Shown here one piece after another: positions 17,605 to 26,238 of a DNA stretch of 45,137 bases. Every line of letters begins with the position of its first letter. Positions within the stretch are counted from its first letter, which is position 1. This DNA is from Mayfieldus sp038329895 (GTDB taxonomy: Bacteria > Actinomycetota > Thermoleophilia > Solirubrobacterales > 70-9): NCBI GenBank assembly GCA_038329895.1, contig JBBQNM010000009.1, positions 1 to 45,137 of the forward strand, written 5' to 3'. The notes beneath the pieces were generated by a model, which searched no databases, was not told where the DNA came from, and saw only the letters and a list, made by a program, of their open reading frames with translations. Position numbers and translations under genes: made by a program.

Positions 17605-18153
17605 TCAGAACGGCAGCTGGTCGCGGACATCGGCGAGCTTCGGCGCCGCCTTGTCGCGCTCCGAGAGCAGCGGCTCGTCGATAGGCCACTCGACCCCGAT
17701 GTCGGGGTCGTCCCAAGCGACACCGGACTCGGTGGCCGGGTCGTAGTAGCTGGAGAGCTGGTAGTCGACGTCGGCTGTGTCGCTGAGCACGCAGAAGCCG
17801 TGGCCGAAGCCGATCGGGACCAGCAGCTGGCGATGCGCCCGATCGTCGAGCTCGTGGCCGTCCCAATGGCCGAAGGTCGGAGAGTCGCGGCGCAGGTCGA
17901 CGGCGACGTCGAAGATCCGCCCCGACGAGCAGCGCACCAGCTTCGTCTGCCCGGGCTCGGTCTGGAAGTGCAGCCCCCGCAGCGTCCCCCGCACCGAGCG
18001 CGAGTGGTTGTGCTGGACGAAGTCCAGGTCGGCGCCCAGCTCGCGCCAGAGGTCGCTGCGAAAGGTCTCGACCAGAAAGCCGCGGTCGTCGCCGAACACC
18101 TCCGGCTCGATGACGACCAGGCCGTCGAGCTTGGTGTCGATTCGCTTTGCCAT
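17605..18153 (-). CDS. rmlC: dTDP-4-dehydrorhamnose 3,5-epimerase
   Basis: A 182-residue cupin that epimerises C3 and C5 of dTDP-4-keto-6-deoxyglucose, third step of dTDP-L-rhamnose synthesis. Signatures: DDRGFLVETFRSDLW, QHNHSRSVRGTLRGLHFQ with the catalytic His, VDLRRDSPTFGHW, and VPIGFGHGFCVLSD. The ATG at 18153 shares its A with the rmlB TGA (TGATG), so translation is coupled. It is the last gene of the rmlA-rmlD-rmlB-rmlC order and ends 14 bp from the convergent acyltransferase gene. Confidence 0.96.
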   Translation of the reverse strand: MAKRIDTKLDGLVVIEPEVFGDDRGFLVETFRSDLWRELGADLDFVQHNHSRSVRGTLRGLHFQTEPGQTKLVRCSSGRIFDVAVDLRRDSPTFGHWDGHELDDRAHRQLLVPIGFGHGFCVLSDTADVDYQLSSYYDPATESGVAWDDPDIGVEWPIDEPLLSERDKAAPKLADVRDQLPF

Positions 18154-19148
18154 CAGCCGAGCGCGCGTCCGTACTGGCGCTCGTAGTAGTCGCGGTACTC
18201 GCCGGAGCGCAGCGGGCCCCACCATGCCTCGTTGTCGCGATACCAGGCGACTGTCCGCTCGATCCCCTGCTCGAACGGCACCTCCGCCTTCCAGCCCAGT
18301 CCCTCCAGCTTCGTCGAGGCGAGCGAGTAGCGGCGATCGTGGCCGGGTCGGTCGTCGACGTGCTCGATCAGCGATTCGTCACGCCCCGTCAACTCGAGCA
18401 CCTTTCGCACGACCTCGATGTTGGGAAGCTCGTCCGGGCCGCCGACGTTGTAGGCCTCGCCGGGGGCGCCGCGCTCCAGGACGATGTCGATCGCAGAGGC
18501 GAAGTCGTCGACAAACAGCCAGTTGCGGACCTGTGCACCGTCGCCGTAAACGGGCACCGGGTCCTCGGCCAAGCAGTTGAGGACCGTCAGCGGGATCAGC
18601 TTCTCGGGGTGCTGGCGCGGCCCGTAGTTGTTGGAGGCGCGAACGATCAGCGACTCGGCCTCATAGGTGTGACTGAACGCCGAGACGATCAGATCGCCAC
18701 CGGCCTTCGAGGCCGAGTAGGGCGACGAGGGATCGAGTGGCGACGCCTCGGTGAACGACCCCTCCTCGATCGAGCCGTAGACCTCGTCGGTGGAGATCTG
18801 AAGGTGGCGGATGCCGGCGTCGCGCGCCGCCTCCAGCAGCACGAAGGTGCCGAAGACGTCGGTCTCAATGAACTCGCCCGGAGAATGGATTGAGCGATCG
18901 ACATGCGACTCGGCAGCGAAGTTGACGATCGCGTCGCATCCCTCGACCGCCTCCCGCGCCGCGTCGCGATCGCAGATATCCCCGACGACCAGCTCGACCT
19001 GCTCCCCGATGCCCTCGAGGTTCTCGCGGCGACCCGCGTAGGTCAGCTTGTCGAGCACGCGGACCGAATCGTCGGGGCGGGTCTCGACCCAGCGGCGCAC
19101 GTAGTTGGAGCCGATGAAGCCGGCTCCCCCCGCGACCAGCAGCCTCAT
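18153..19148 (-). CDS. rmlB: dTDP-glucose 4,6-dehydratase
   Basis: A 331-residue extended SDR that converts dTDP-glucose to dTDP-4-keto-6-deoxyglucose with bound NAD+. The Rossmann motif GGAGFIGSNYVRR opens the protein. FAAESHVDRSI, the ISTDEVYGS strand, the catalytic YSASKAG (YxxxK) and NNYGPRQHPEKLIP are diagnostic of RmlB. Start ATG 19148 overlaps the rmlD stop by 4 bp (ATGA). Longer readings upstream are antisense-like sequence and are rejected. Full family length. Confidence 0.97.
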   Translation of the reverse strand: MRLLVAGGAGFIGSNYVRRWVETRPDDSVRVLDKLTYAGRRENLEGIGEQVELVVGDICDRDAAREAVEGCDAIVNFAAESHVDRSIHSPGEFIETDVFGTFVLLEAARDAGIRHLQISTDEVYGSIEEGSFTEASPLDPSSPYSASKAGGDLIVSAFSHTYEAESLIVRASNNYGPRQHPEKLIPLTVLNCLAEDPVPVYGDGAQVRNWLFVDDFASAIDIVLERGAPGEAYNVGGPDELPNIEVVRKVLELTGRDESLIEHVDDRPGHDRRYSLASTKLEGLGWKAEVPFEQGIERTVAWYRDNEAWWGPLRSGEYRDYYERQYGRALG

Positions 19149-19996
19149 GCCGCTTCGCGCTCCGTCTGGCGCTGAGCGAGATATCCGGCCAAGCCGTCGC
19201 GCCAGGAGGGCAACAGGATCGGGGCTTCGCGCTGCGTATCGAGCGCCGAATAGGCGGGCCGCGGCGCTGGCCTGGCGAGCATGTCCGTCGTCCCGGAGAG
19301 CACGTTGCACTCGACCTTTGCCTGGTCGAAGATTTCGCGCGCGAAGTCGTACCAGGAGCAGGCCCCGGCGGCGGCCATGTGGTGAATGCCCCACGTGGTT
19401 CCCTCGATCAACCGCACGATGCCCGAGGCGAGGTGCCAGGTGTAGGTGGGCGAACCGACCTGGTCGCGGACGACCAGCACCTCGCCGTGGTCGGTGGCGA
19501 GCTGCAGCATTGTCTCGACGAAGTTGCGGCCGGCGATCCCGAACAGCCAGGAGGAGCGGACGACGAAGTGGCGCTTGTTGGCCGCTGCCGTCGCCTCCTC
19601 GCCGGCCAGCTTGGTGCGCCCGTAGGCGGACTGCGGCGCTGGCTCGTCGACCTCGACGTAGGGCGACTCCTTGTGGCCGTCGAAGACGTAGTCGGTCGAG
19701 ACATATAGGACCTTGGCGCCCACCGCGGCGGCCGCTGCCGCGACGTTGCCGGCGCCGGTGCCGTTCACCGCCATCGCCTGGTCCTCTGCCTCCTCCGCCC
19801 CGTCGACGTCGGTCCAGGCCGCGCAGTTGATCACCACGTCGGGCCGATCGCGGTCGAACCGCGCCGCGACGGCTTCCGGGTCGGCCACGTCGAGGTCGTT
19901 GTGGTCCAGCGCCGAAACCACGTGCCCCGCGTTGGTCGCCGCGAGCGCCATGTCGCGTCCCAGCATCCCGCCTGCGCCTGTCACCAGCAGTCTCAA
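19145..19996 (-). CDS. rmlD: dTDP-4-dehydrorhamnose reductase
   Basis: A 283-residue SDR that reduces dTDP-4-keto-L-rhamnose to dTDP-L-rhamnose, the final step of the pathway. Motifs: GAGGMLGRDMALAA (nucleotide binding), VVINCAAWTDVDGAE, VSTDYVFDG and the catalytic SAYGRTKLAGE. The C-terminal substrate domain contains VGSPTYTWHLA and RPAYSALD. ATG 19996 overlaps the rmlA stop by 4 bp, and its own stop overlaps rmlB by 4 bp, so the four enzymes are coupled in one message. Confidence 0.97.
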   Translation of the reverse strand: MRLLVTGAGGMLGRDMALAATNAGHVVSALDHNDLDVADPEAVAARFDRDRPDVVINCAAWTDVDGAEEAEDQAMAVNGTGAGNVAAAAAAVGAKVLYVSTDYVFDGHKESPYVEVDEPAPQSAYGRTKLAGEEATAAANKRHFVVRSSWLFGIAGRNFVETMLQLATDHGEVLVVRDQVGSPTYTWHLASGIVRLIEGTTWGIHHMAAAGACSWYDFAREIFDQAKVECNVLSGTTDMLARPAPRPAYSALDTQREAPILLPSWRDGLAGYLAQRQTEREAA

Positions 19997-21069
19997 ATCA
20001 GCTTGATCTCCGAGTTGTCGCCGACCATCATCTGCAGCGTCTTCGGCATCCCGTCGCTGCGAGTCAGGCTCACGTTTCGACCCAGCAGACTGGCCTCCAT
20101 CCGAGTTCCGAGGTCGGCGACCCTCGCACCCGCGAGCAGGATCGAGTTCTCGATCTCAGAGCGCGAGACCTCGACCTTGTCGCCGATCGACGTGTAGGGG
20201 CCGATAAAGGCATCGGTGATCCGGGCGTCCTGGCCGATGATCGCGGGCCCGCGGACCACGGACCCGGAGACGACCGCACCCTGCTCGACCGCGACGCGGC
20301 TCTCGACCCGGGAGTCGTCTGAGACCTCCCCATCGATTCGAGGGGTGAGCTCCTCGAGAACCAGCCGATTTGCCTCCAGCATGTCGGCGAGCTGTCCGGT
20401 GTCCTTCCACCAACCGCTCACAATCTGCGACTCGACCCGCTGGCCGCCCTCGATCAGACGGTCGATCGCTTCCGTGATCTCCAGCTCGCCGCGCCAGGAG
20501 GGCTCCAGCGCCCGCGCGGCCTCGAAGATCGTGGGCCCGAACAGATAGACGCCGACCAGCGCCAGGTCTGAGGGAGGGTCCTTCGGCTTCTCGACCAGGC
20601 GCACGACGCGGTCGCCATCCAGCTCGGCGACGCCGTAGGAGCTGGGGTCGTCGACCCTTGTGAGCAGGATCAGGGCGTCGGGCTGCGACTCGCGAAAGGC
20701 GGAGACCAGACGCGTGATCCCCTCGGCGAGCAGGTTGTCGCCCAGGTACATCACGAACGGCGAGCTGCCGAGGAAGTCCTCCGCCGTGAGCACCGCATGG
20801 GCGAGCCCGGCCGGCCGGTCCTGGGTGATGTAGGTGATCGTGGCGCCGAAGGCGGAGCCGTCGCCGGCCGCCTCGCGGATCTCGTCGCCTGTCTCCGGCG
20901 CGATCACGATGCCGATCTCGGTCACGCCAGCCTCGACCAGCGCCTCGATCCCGTAGAAGAGCACGGGCTTGTTGGCGACCGGCACCAGCTGCTTGGCCGA
21001 GGTGTGCGTGATCGGGCGCAGACGGGTCCCCGCGCCGCCCGAGAGGATGAGGCCCTTCAGGTCTTCCAT
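19993..21069 (-). CDS. rmlA: glucose-1-phosphate thymidylyltransferase (long form)
   Basis: A 358-residue nucleotidyltransferase that joins dTTP and glucose-1-phosphate to start dTDP-rhamnose synthesis. The signature LSGGAGTRLRPIT with KQLVPVANKPVLFYGIE opens the protein, and YLGDNLL and WKDTGQLADMLEAN follow. After about residue 240 there is a left-handed beta-helix tail (hexapeptides such as VVRGPAIIGQDARITDAFIG), typical of the longer RmlA version. The start is ATG 21069. The 144-bp gap upstream is largely filled by a palindromic repeat element, so that sequence would form most of any rmlA leader RNA. Confidence 0.95.
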   Translation of the reverse strand: MEDLKGLILSGGAGTRLRPITHTSAKQLVPVANKPVLFYGIEALVEAGVTEIGIVIAPETGDEIREAAGDGSAFGATITYITQDRPAGLAHAVLTAEDFLGSSPFVMYLGDNLLAEGITRLVSAFRESQPDALILLTRVDDPSSYGVAELDGDRVVRLVEKPKDPPSDLALVGVYLFGPTIFEAARALEPSWRGELEITEAIDRLIEGGQRVESQIVSGWWKDTGQLADMLEANRLVLEELTPRIDGEVSDDSRVESRVAVEQGAVVSGSVVRGPAIIGQDARITDAFIGPYTSIGDKVEVSRSEIENSILLAGARVADLGTRMEASLLGRNVSLTRSDGMPKTLQMMVGDNSEIKLI

Positions 21070-21093
21070 GGTCGCGCAAGGCTACCCACGAAC

Positions 21094-21212
21094 AATTGCG
21101 GCGGCTTCGCCGCCTGACATTCGTTCTTGGCCGGTGCCGTAGGCGCCAGCACATGCATGTCAGGCTGCGCAGCAGCCGCAAGGGTTTGTGCCGCGGCGCA
21201 ACGCCGCGGCCA
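21094..21212 (-). repeat. dispersed palindromic element, copy 1
   Basis: About 119 bp lying between the flavin-oxidoreductase gene and rmlA, matching copy 2 at 38346-38453 in the other orientation. On the plus strand it contains four hairpins with three-base loops: 21100-21114 (GGCGGC/GCCGCC), 21130-21150, 21163-21177 (GGCTGC/GCAGCC) and 21190-21210 (GCCGCGGCG/CGCCGCGGC). A 10-bp palindrome ACATGCATGT lies at 21151-21160. Outside two small indels the copies are nearly identical. It could also act as terminator or leader for the flanking genes. Confidence 0.85.
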
Positions 21213-21213
21213 G

Positions 21214-21681
21214 TCAATAACTGCCGCCGAGCTTGCGGTGGTCCCAGGTCGCGATCCGGAGCGCCCGGAAGCGGATCGCGACCCGCTTCGCCGCCTGCGC
21301 CTTGAGCGCCTCGCGGGCATCGCCTTCGAGCGAGTCGATGCCATCGGCGTATCGCAGGGTCAGCTGCTCCGCAATCGGGAAGACCGTGTCGATGTCGCCG
21401 TGGATCTCCGCCTCGGCCTCGACCATCACCCCGCGCAGCTCCGCGTACTCGTGGCCGGTCTCGATCAACAACGTGGCGCGCGGATCGCGCTCCAGGTTGC
21501 GCACCTTCTGCGACTTCGCATAGGTGTAGACCCATACCTCGCCGTCGCGGGGCACGTACCAAAGCGGCATCAGATGCGGCCAGCCTCGCGGGCCGTAGCT
21601 GCCGACAACGACGACACGCTCACCCTCGACCAGCTCGCGCTGCTCGTCGAGGCTGAGCTGGATCTCGCCTCGCCGGCTCAA
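21214..21681 (-). CDS. pyridoxamine 5'-phosphate oxidase-like flavin/F420-binding protein
   Basis: A 155-residue split-barrel protein of the PNPOx-like superfamily, which bind FMN or F420 and reduce or oxidise small substrates. The family pattern is clear: VVVVGSYGPRGWPHLMPLWYV, then VYTYAKSQKVRNLERDPRATLL with the conserved Lys and Arg, then VEAEAEIHGD. The substrate is unknown. I place the start at TTG 21681, because TTG overlaps the upstream stop as TTGA in the same way other genes in this chain overlap; longer reading runs antisense-like through the acylase gene. It follows the penicillin acylase-like gene directly. Confidence 0.85.
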   Translation of the reverse strand: MSRRGEIQLSLDEQRELVEGERVVVVGSYGPRGWPHLMPLWYVPRDGEVWVYTYAKSQKVRNLERDPRATLLIETGHEYAELRGVMVEAEAEIHGDIDTVFPIAEQLTLRYADGIDSLEGDAREALKAQAAKRVAIRFRALRIATWDHRKLGGSY

Positions 21682-24065
21682 GCGTGCGGTTCGAGAGTCA
21701 GCGTCTGCCACGGCCCCTCGCCGGCCATCGGCTGCGTGCGGCCCTCCAGCCAGTCCTGCTGAAGATCGTCGTAGTGAGGGCTTGCCGGGTGACCCGACTG
21801 GCCGGTGAACATCTGCCAGCGCGAGCTGTCCGGGTCGCCGGGGTCGGCGACCATGCGCCAGCTCGGCGCCCAGACGGCGCGGTACGGATGGTTGGGGTCG
21901 TAGGCAATCTGGCTCACGGTCTCCTCGGCCCCGCCGGTCGGCAGGCGGCGATTGAGCAGCCGCCGCAGCAGCGGGTTGGCCGCACCGAGCGCGTGCGGGA
22001 ACTCCATCTCGTGCACCCGCCCCCAGGTCCATCCCTCGGGGTCGGGGCCGAAACGGTCGCTGAGGTCGTCAAGGGCACCGCGCAGCGCATCGATCACGAG
22101 GTCGTCCCAAGGGCGCCCGATCAGCTCGTCGTCGGCCTGCGCCCAGAGAGTCAGTAGGTGCGATTGCCAGCGCCACGGAGAGGTCGTGTGCCGACTGAAG
22201 CCGTTGTCGGCCCGGTCCAGGTAGCGCTCCGCGAGGTCGCGGTCCCCGATCGCGGCGCGGGTGAACTCCCGCCCGAGGCGCAACGTGAACGCCTGATAGA
22301 TCGTCGCCGCGACGGAACTCGCCGCCATCGAGCCGTCCCAGCTGCGCAGCCGCTCGATCGCCTGAATCTCCCGCTGGCTCACCGGGGTGAGGCGTGCGAG
22401 CCGGCGCGCCGTCTCCAGACCGGGGATCGAGTGCAGGTCGGATTGCATGCGCTCGAAGCCATCGGCGTCGTGCTCGTCGCTTTTCGCCAGCAGATCCTCG
22501 ATCCTGCGGGCCCGGAAGCCGTCCAGGTACTCGCTGGTGATGTGGTGCGGGAAGCCGTCCCCGACGATGCGGTTGTTGGCGGTCACCAGGTAGCCGCTCT
22601 TCGGATTGGTGATCTCCGGTAACTCGTCGTAGGGCACCACGCCCTCCCACTCGTACTCGCCCGTCCAACCGGGCTTGGGAAGGTCGGGGCAGCCGCCGCG
22701 GCGGATCGGCAGCCGGCCGACCAGCTTGTAGCCAATCGAGCCATGGCGGTCCGCCCAGACCAAATTGGAGACCGGCGTCGTGTGCTCGCGCAGCTGCTCG
22801 ACCAACTCCGGCCCAGAGGTCGTGTCGAGCACGCCGAGATTGGACGCCGTCACCGTCGGCTCGTCGAGGCTGATCCAGCGCAGCGCCAGAGGCTCGCCCG
22901 TGTCGGCGCCCAGCGGCTCGTTGACGATCGGGCCGTGGTGGGTGCGGCGGACCTCCAGCGTTTCTGGCTTTGAGCGGCCCTTAACCTCGATCTCCTCGCG
23001 GTCGATCTCGAGCGGCAGCCATTCGCCCTCGAACAGGTAGCGCTCGCCGTCGATCCGCTCGATGAACAGGTCCTGGACGTCGGCCAACACGTTGGTGAAG
23101 GTCCAGACGACGTCGTCGTTCTGGCCCATGTAGATGCCTGGCAGACCGGCCATCGACGCGCCGCGTGCCATGCGACCGCCGCGCTCGAGCCCGATCTGGA
23201 ACCAGATGCCGGGCATGCTCGGCGGCAGGTGCGGATCGCCGGCGATCAGCGGCCTGCCGTTCGCGGTCAGCTCACCTGAGACGGCCCAGTTGTTGGAGCC
23301 GCTCGCCCCGACTGCCTGTCCGAGCGAGTTGCGGATCTGGGCGATCTGCTCCGCGGTCGCCATCCCGTCGCCGCTCCAGCTCTCCTGGAGAACGATCGGG
23401 TTGTCGGCGGGATAGGTCGGATCGATGCGCGCGGCCAACTCCGGCCCGAGCTCGCGCAGCATGTCGGCACGCAGCAGCTCACGCTCCCAGTTCGTGGACA
23501 GTCCGAAGGCCAGCAGCTTGCCGATCGCCAGCATGTCGGCCGGCCTCCAGGGCTCGAAGTCGAGCCGCAGCAACTGCATCTCGAAGGGAAGCGCCCCCGC
23601 CGTGGCGACGGCAGTGTCGACCCCTGCGCAGTAGCAGTCAAGGAGGGCGCGCAGCTCCGGGGCCAACTCGGCTTCTTCGCGCTCCGCGGCGCGGCGGATG
23701 CCCAGGGTGCGCATCAGCCGGTCGGGGGGCAGCCCTTCCTCGCGGGCGATCTCCGACAGGCGCCCCGCGGTCACCCGGCGGTAGAAGTCCATCTGCCACA
23801 AGCGCTCCCTCGCGTGGCAGAAGCCCTGGCCGAACCAGAGGTCCTCGGGGGTCTGGGCGCGGACGTGCGGAACGCCCCAACGGTCGCTGGCGATCTCGAT
23901 CGGCGCCGAGATCCCGTTCACGCTCAGGCTCCCCGACCATTTCGGCAGCGGGCGCCGCAGCAGCCTGTGCCAGAGCGCCCCCAGCACCGCGCCGCCCAGC
24001 GCCGCGCTCGCTGCGGTCGCGATCGCCCCGGAGATAGCGAGACGGCGGGAGAGCGGCGCGCTCAC
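21678..24065 (-). CDS. penicillin acylase family N-terminal nucleophile hydrolase
   Basis: A 795-residue Ntn-hydrolase precursor that would self-cleave before the nucleophile Ser257 in GSNNWAVSG to give alpha and beta chains, then hydrolyse an amide. The N-terminus has a signal or anchor helix (LAISGAIATAASAALGGAVLGALW cut to ISGAIATAASAALGGAV). It is followed by the family opening IEIASDRWGVPHVRA and FGQGFCHARERLWQMDF. Beta-chain features include GDPHLPPSMPGIWF, RRTHHGPIVNE, VTANNRIVGDGFPHHI and the ending TGQSGHPASPHYDDL. The true substrate may be an acyl-homoserine lactone, lipopeptide or other amide. GTG 24065 overlaps the wzm stop as GTGA, tying it to the polysaccharide exporter. Confidence 0.93.
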   Translation of the reverse strand: MSAPLSRRLAISGAIATAASAALGGAVLGALWHRLLRRPLPKWSGSLSVNGISAPIEIASDRWGVPHVRAQTPEDLWFGQGFCHARERLWQMDFYRRVTAGRLSEIAREEGLPPDRLMRTLGIRRAAEREEAELAPELRALLDCYCAGVDTAVATAGALPFEMQLLRLDFEPWRPADMLAIGKLLAFGLSTNWERELLRADMLRELGPELAARIDPTYPADNPIVLQESWSGDGMATAEQIAQIRNSLGQAVGASGSNNWAVSGELTANGRPLIAGDPHLPPSMPGIWFQIGLERGGRMARGASMAGLPGIYMGQNDDVVWTFTNVLADVQDLFIERIDGERYLFEGEWLPLEIDREEIEVKGRSKPETLEVRRTHHGPIVNEPLGADTGEPLALRWISLDEPTVTASNLGVLDTTSGPELVEQLREHTTPVSNLVWADRHGSIGYKLVGRLPIRRGGCPDLPKPGWTGEYEWEGVVPYDELPEITNPKSGYLVTANNRIVGDGFPHHITSEYLDGFRARRIEDLLAKSDEHDADGFERMQSDLHSIPGLETARRLARLTPVSQREIQAIERLRSWDGSMAASSVAATIYQAFTLRLGREFTRAAIGDRDLAERYLDRADNGFSRHTTSPWRWQSHLLTLWAQADDELIGRPWDDLVIDALRGALDDLSDRFGPDPEGWTWGRVHEMEFPHALGAANPLLRRLLNRRLPTGGAEETVSQIAYDPNHPYRAVWAPSWRMVADPGDPDSSRWQMFTGQSGHPASPHYDDLQQDWLEGRTQPMAGEGPWQTLTLEPHA

Positions 24066-24910
24066 AGCTCCTCCGCCATTCGCGGCGCCTCGCGGTTGAA
24101 GACCCAGACCGAGAGCACGCAGATGGCGACGAACATTGCGACGGCCGGGAGCAGCTTCATCACTCCCCCGGCGGCATCGATCGCGCCGGGAGCGGAGGGA
24201 TCGATGATCCACTCGCGAGCCGCGAGGAAGATCGGGGTGAGCGGATTGAGCAGGATCACCCAGCGAAATTGGTGCGGAACGGCATCGAGCGTGTAGAGGA
24301 CCGGCGTCGCGTAGAACAGGGTCTGTGCGGCTACCGACCAGATGATCTGCACGTCGCGGAAGCGCACGTAGAGGGCGGAGAGGATCGCCGAGACAGCGGT
24401 GGTGAGGATCAGCAGCGGCAGGAACAGCGCCGGCAGTAACAGCCAGGTCCAGTAGGGGCCAGTGCCGTAGGCGAGGATGAAGATGAACACGGCGATCATG
24501 TTGACGGCCAAGGTGAACAGGCTTGTCAGCACCCAGGCGAGCGGGATTGCCAGCCGCGGGAACTGCATCTTGCGGACCACCCCCTCCTCGTCGACGACGG
24601 ACGTGAGCGCCTTCTGAGTTGCCTCGACAAAGAAGGTGAACAACATGACGTCGAACAGCAGCATCACCGGATAGTCCTTGACGTGGCCTCCGAACTTGAA
24701 GATCTGGGTGAAGACGAAGAGCAGGACGCCGAACAGCATCAGCGGGCGGATCAGCGTCCAGACGTAGCCGAGCACCGCACCGACGTAGGTGACCTTGAAC
24801 TTGTTGACGGCGATCAGCCACAGCAGGTCGAAGAAGCGCCGCCAGCCGCCGCCGACCGCCGACGGTCCGGGGACATCCCGCAGTTGAGTTGCCGCCGCGT
24901 CGACGCTCAT
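24062..24910 (-). CDS. wzm: ABC-2 type polysaccharide export permease
   Basis: A 282-residue inner-membrane permease for O-antigen, teichoic acid or similar glycan. About six transmembrane helices are visible, beginning with the interfacial region FFDLLWLIAVNKFKVTYVG and the helix VLGYVWTLIRPLMLFGVLLF. VEATQKALTSVVDEEGVVRK is the typical coupling loop, and PRLAIPLAWVLTSLFTLAVN the next helix pair. LYVRFRDVQIIWSVAAQTLF and LNPLTPIFLAAREWI are family landmarks. Its ATG overlaps the wzt stop by 4 bp (ATGA), so the transporter halves are cotranslated. Confidence 0.93.
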   Translation of the reverse strand: MSVDAAATQLRDVPGPSAVGGGWRRFFDLLWLIAVNKFKVTYVGAVLGYVWTLIRPLMLFGVLLFVFTQIFKFGGHVKDYPVMLLFDVMLFTFFVEATQKALTSVVDEEGVVRKMQFPRLAIPLAWVLTSLFTLAVNMIAVFIFILAYGTGPYWTWLLLPALFLPLLILTTAVSAILSALYVRFRDVQIIWSVAAQTLFYATPVLYTLDAVPHQFRWVILLNPLTPIFLAAREWIIDPSAPGAIDAAGGVMKLLPAVAMFVAICVLSVWVFNREAPRMAEEL

Positions 24911-26199
24911 TCCGGTTCCCCGACCTCCGTCGTCACTTGCATCTGATGCTCCGGGATGACGACCCCGGCCGACTGCTTATCACCAAAAACGACAAACCCG
25001 AGCACCTGCGGAGCCCACAGCGCCACATCGTTGCGATTGCGGCTGCGCGCCACCCCTTGGTGGAGGTAGTAGCGGCCCGGCGAGAGCAGGTTCTCGACGT
25101 CCACACTCACGCGCACGCGCTGACTTGGGGCCAGCCCGCCCGTCTCGCCGGAGTCGGAAAGGGGCGCCCGAAACTGGTGCACGTACGCATCGTCGGCGCT
25201 TGCGATCACGAAGCCGAACTGCGGGTCGGGCAATTCCCGCTGCGCCTCCAGCAGCGCCCGTATGCGAATCTGCTTGCCCTGTTCGACGTTGGTGATCCGC
25301 TTGCCATCTGGATCCTCGAGCCAGACGTCGAGCAACCGTATGCCGTCGGCAACGCCGGTGACGTCACCCTCGCGGAACTCGTAGCCCTGCTCGAAGTTGA
25401 GCTTCAGGTATCCCCTCGCCACCTCCCCCGGGTCCCCGATCTCGACGATGCTCCCGTCGCTCAGGAGCATCGCCCGGTGGCAGTACTCCTCGACCGCCGC
25501 CATATCGTGGGTCACCAGGACGATCGTCTTGCCCCTGCTCCGCATCTGGTGGAATACGTCGGCGCACTTCTGCTGGAACGCGGCGTCGCCGACCGCGAGG
25601 ACCTCGTCGATCAGCAGGATGTCGGTGTCCGCCTGGATCATCACCGAGAACCCCAGCCGCACGAGCATCCCCGACGAGTAGTTCTTCAGCTTCACCTCGA
25701 CGAACTCTTCGAGCTCGGCGAACTCGAGCACCTGGTCGAGCCGGCGGCGCGCCTCCTTCGGCGTCAGTCCCATCATCACGCCGTTCAGGACGACGTTCTC
25801 GCGCGCCGAGAGCTCCATGTCGAAGCCGACGCCGAGCTCGATGAACGGGGCGAGACTGCCGGCCATGCTGACGCTCCCTGCGTCGGCCCGGTAGATGCTC
25901 GCCATGATCTTCAGCAGCGTGCTCTTGCCGGAGCCGTTGCGGCCGACGATGCCGAAGAACTCGCCGCGGTGGATGTCGAAATTGACGTCCCGCAGGGCCT
26001 CGAGCAGGCGGTATTCCTGGCGCGCGAACGGTCTGGCGAGGCGCTCCTTGAGCCGGTCGATGCGATGCGTGGGGATGCGGAACGTCTTGTCGACTCCCCG
26101 CACCTCGATCGCGATATGCCCCGCGGTGAGGTCCGCCGCTCCGTTGCCGACGCCGTCCCCGCCGCTCGTGTCGGCATCCGCGCGTGTGTCGAGCGCCAC
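24907..26199 (-). CDS. wzt: polysaccharide export ABC transporter ATPase with C-terminal glycan-binding domain
   Basis: A 430-residue ATPase. Residues ~30-250 form the nucleotide-binding domain: Walker A VGRNGSGKSTLLK, a YSSGM signature in place of LSGGQ, Walker B ILLIDEVLAVGD and the H-loop LVTHDM. After about residue 270 comes an immunoglobulin-like Wzt C-terminal domain (IRLLDVWLEDPDGKRITNVE, then GRYYLHQGVARSRNRNDVA). In this family that domain recognises the finished polysaccharide end before export. The start is GTG 26199. It is the first gene of the eight-gene minus-strand chain and divergent from a methyltransferase 39 bp away. Confidence 0.94.
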   Translation of the reverse strand: MALDTRADADTSGGDGVGNGAADLTAGHIAIEVRGVDKTFRIPTHRIDRLKERLARPFARQEYRLLEALRDVNFDIHRGEFFGIVGRNGSGKSTLLKIMASIYRADAGSVSMAGSLAPFIELGVGFDMELSARENVVLNGVMMGLTPKEARRRLDQVLEFAELEEFVEVKLKNYSSGMLVRLGFSVMIQADTDILLIDEVLAVGDAAFQQKCADVFHQMRSRGKTIVLVTHDMAAVEEYCHRAMLLSDGSIVEIGDPGEVARGYLKLNFEQGYEFREGDVTGVADGIRLLDVWLEDPDGKRITNVEQGKQIRIRALLEAQRELPDPQFGFVIASADDAYVHQFRAPLSDSGETGGLAPSQRVRVSVDVENLLSPGRYYLHQGVARSRNRNDVALWAPQVLGFVVFGDKQSAGVVIPEHQMQVTTEVGEPE

Positions 26200-26238
26200 G
26201 CGGAAACGCTACCGCGCAGCGCCTATGATCGGCGCGCC

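Noticed and set aside
21094..21212. The repeat as a coding element (both copies can be read as LAAAAQPDMHV in the same frame)
   Set aside because: No ribosome site or start, a stop follows in copy 2, and the preserved pairing in hairpins fits structure better than protein.
24889..26238. Long plus-strand frame opposite wzt joined to the methyltransferase
   Set aside because: Only the part from GTG 26239 matches a family; the rest is antisense to the wzt ATPase.
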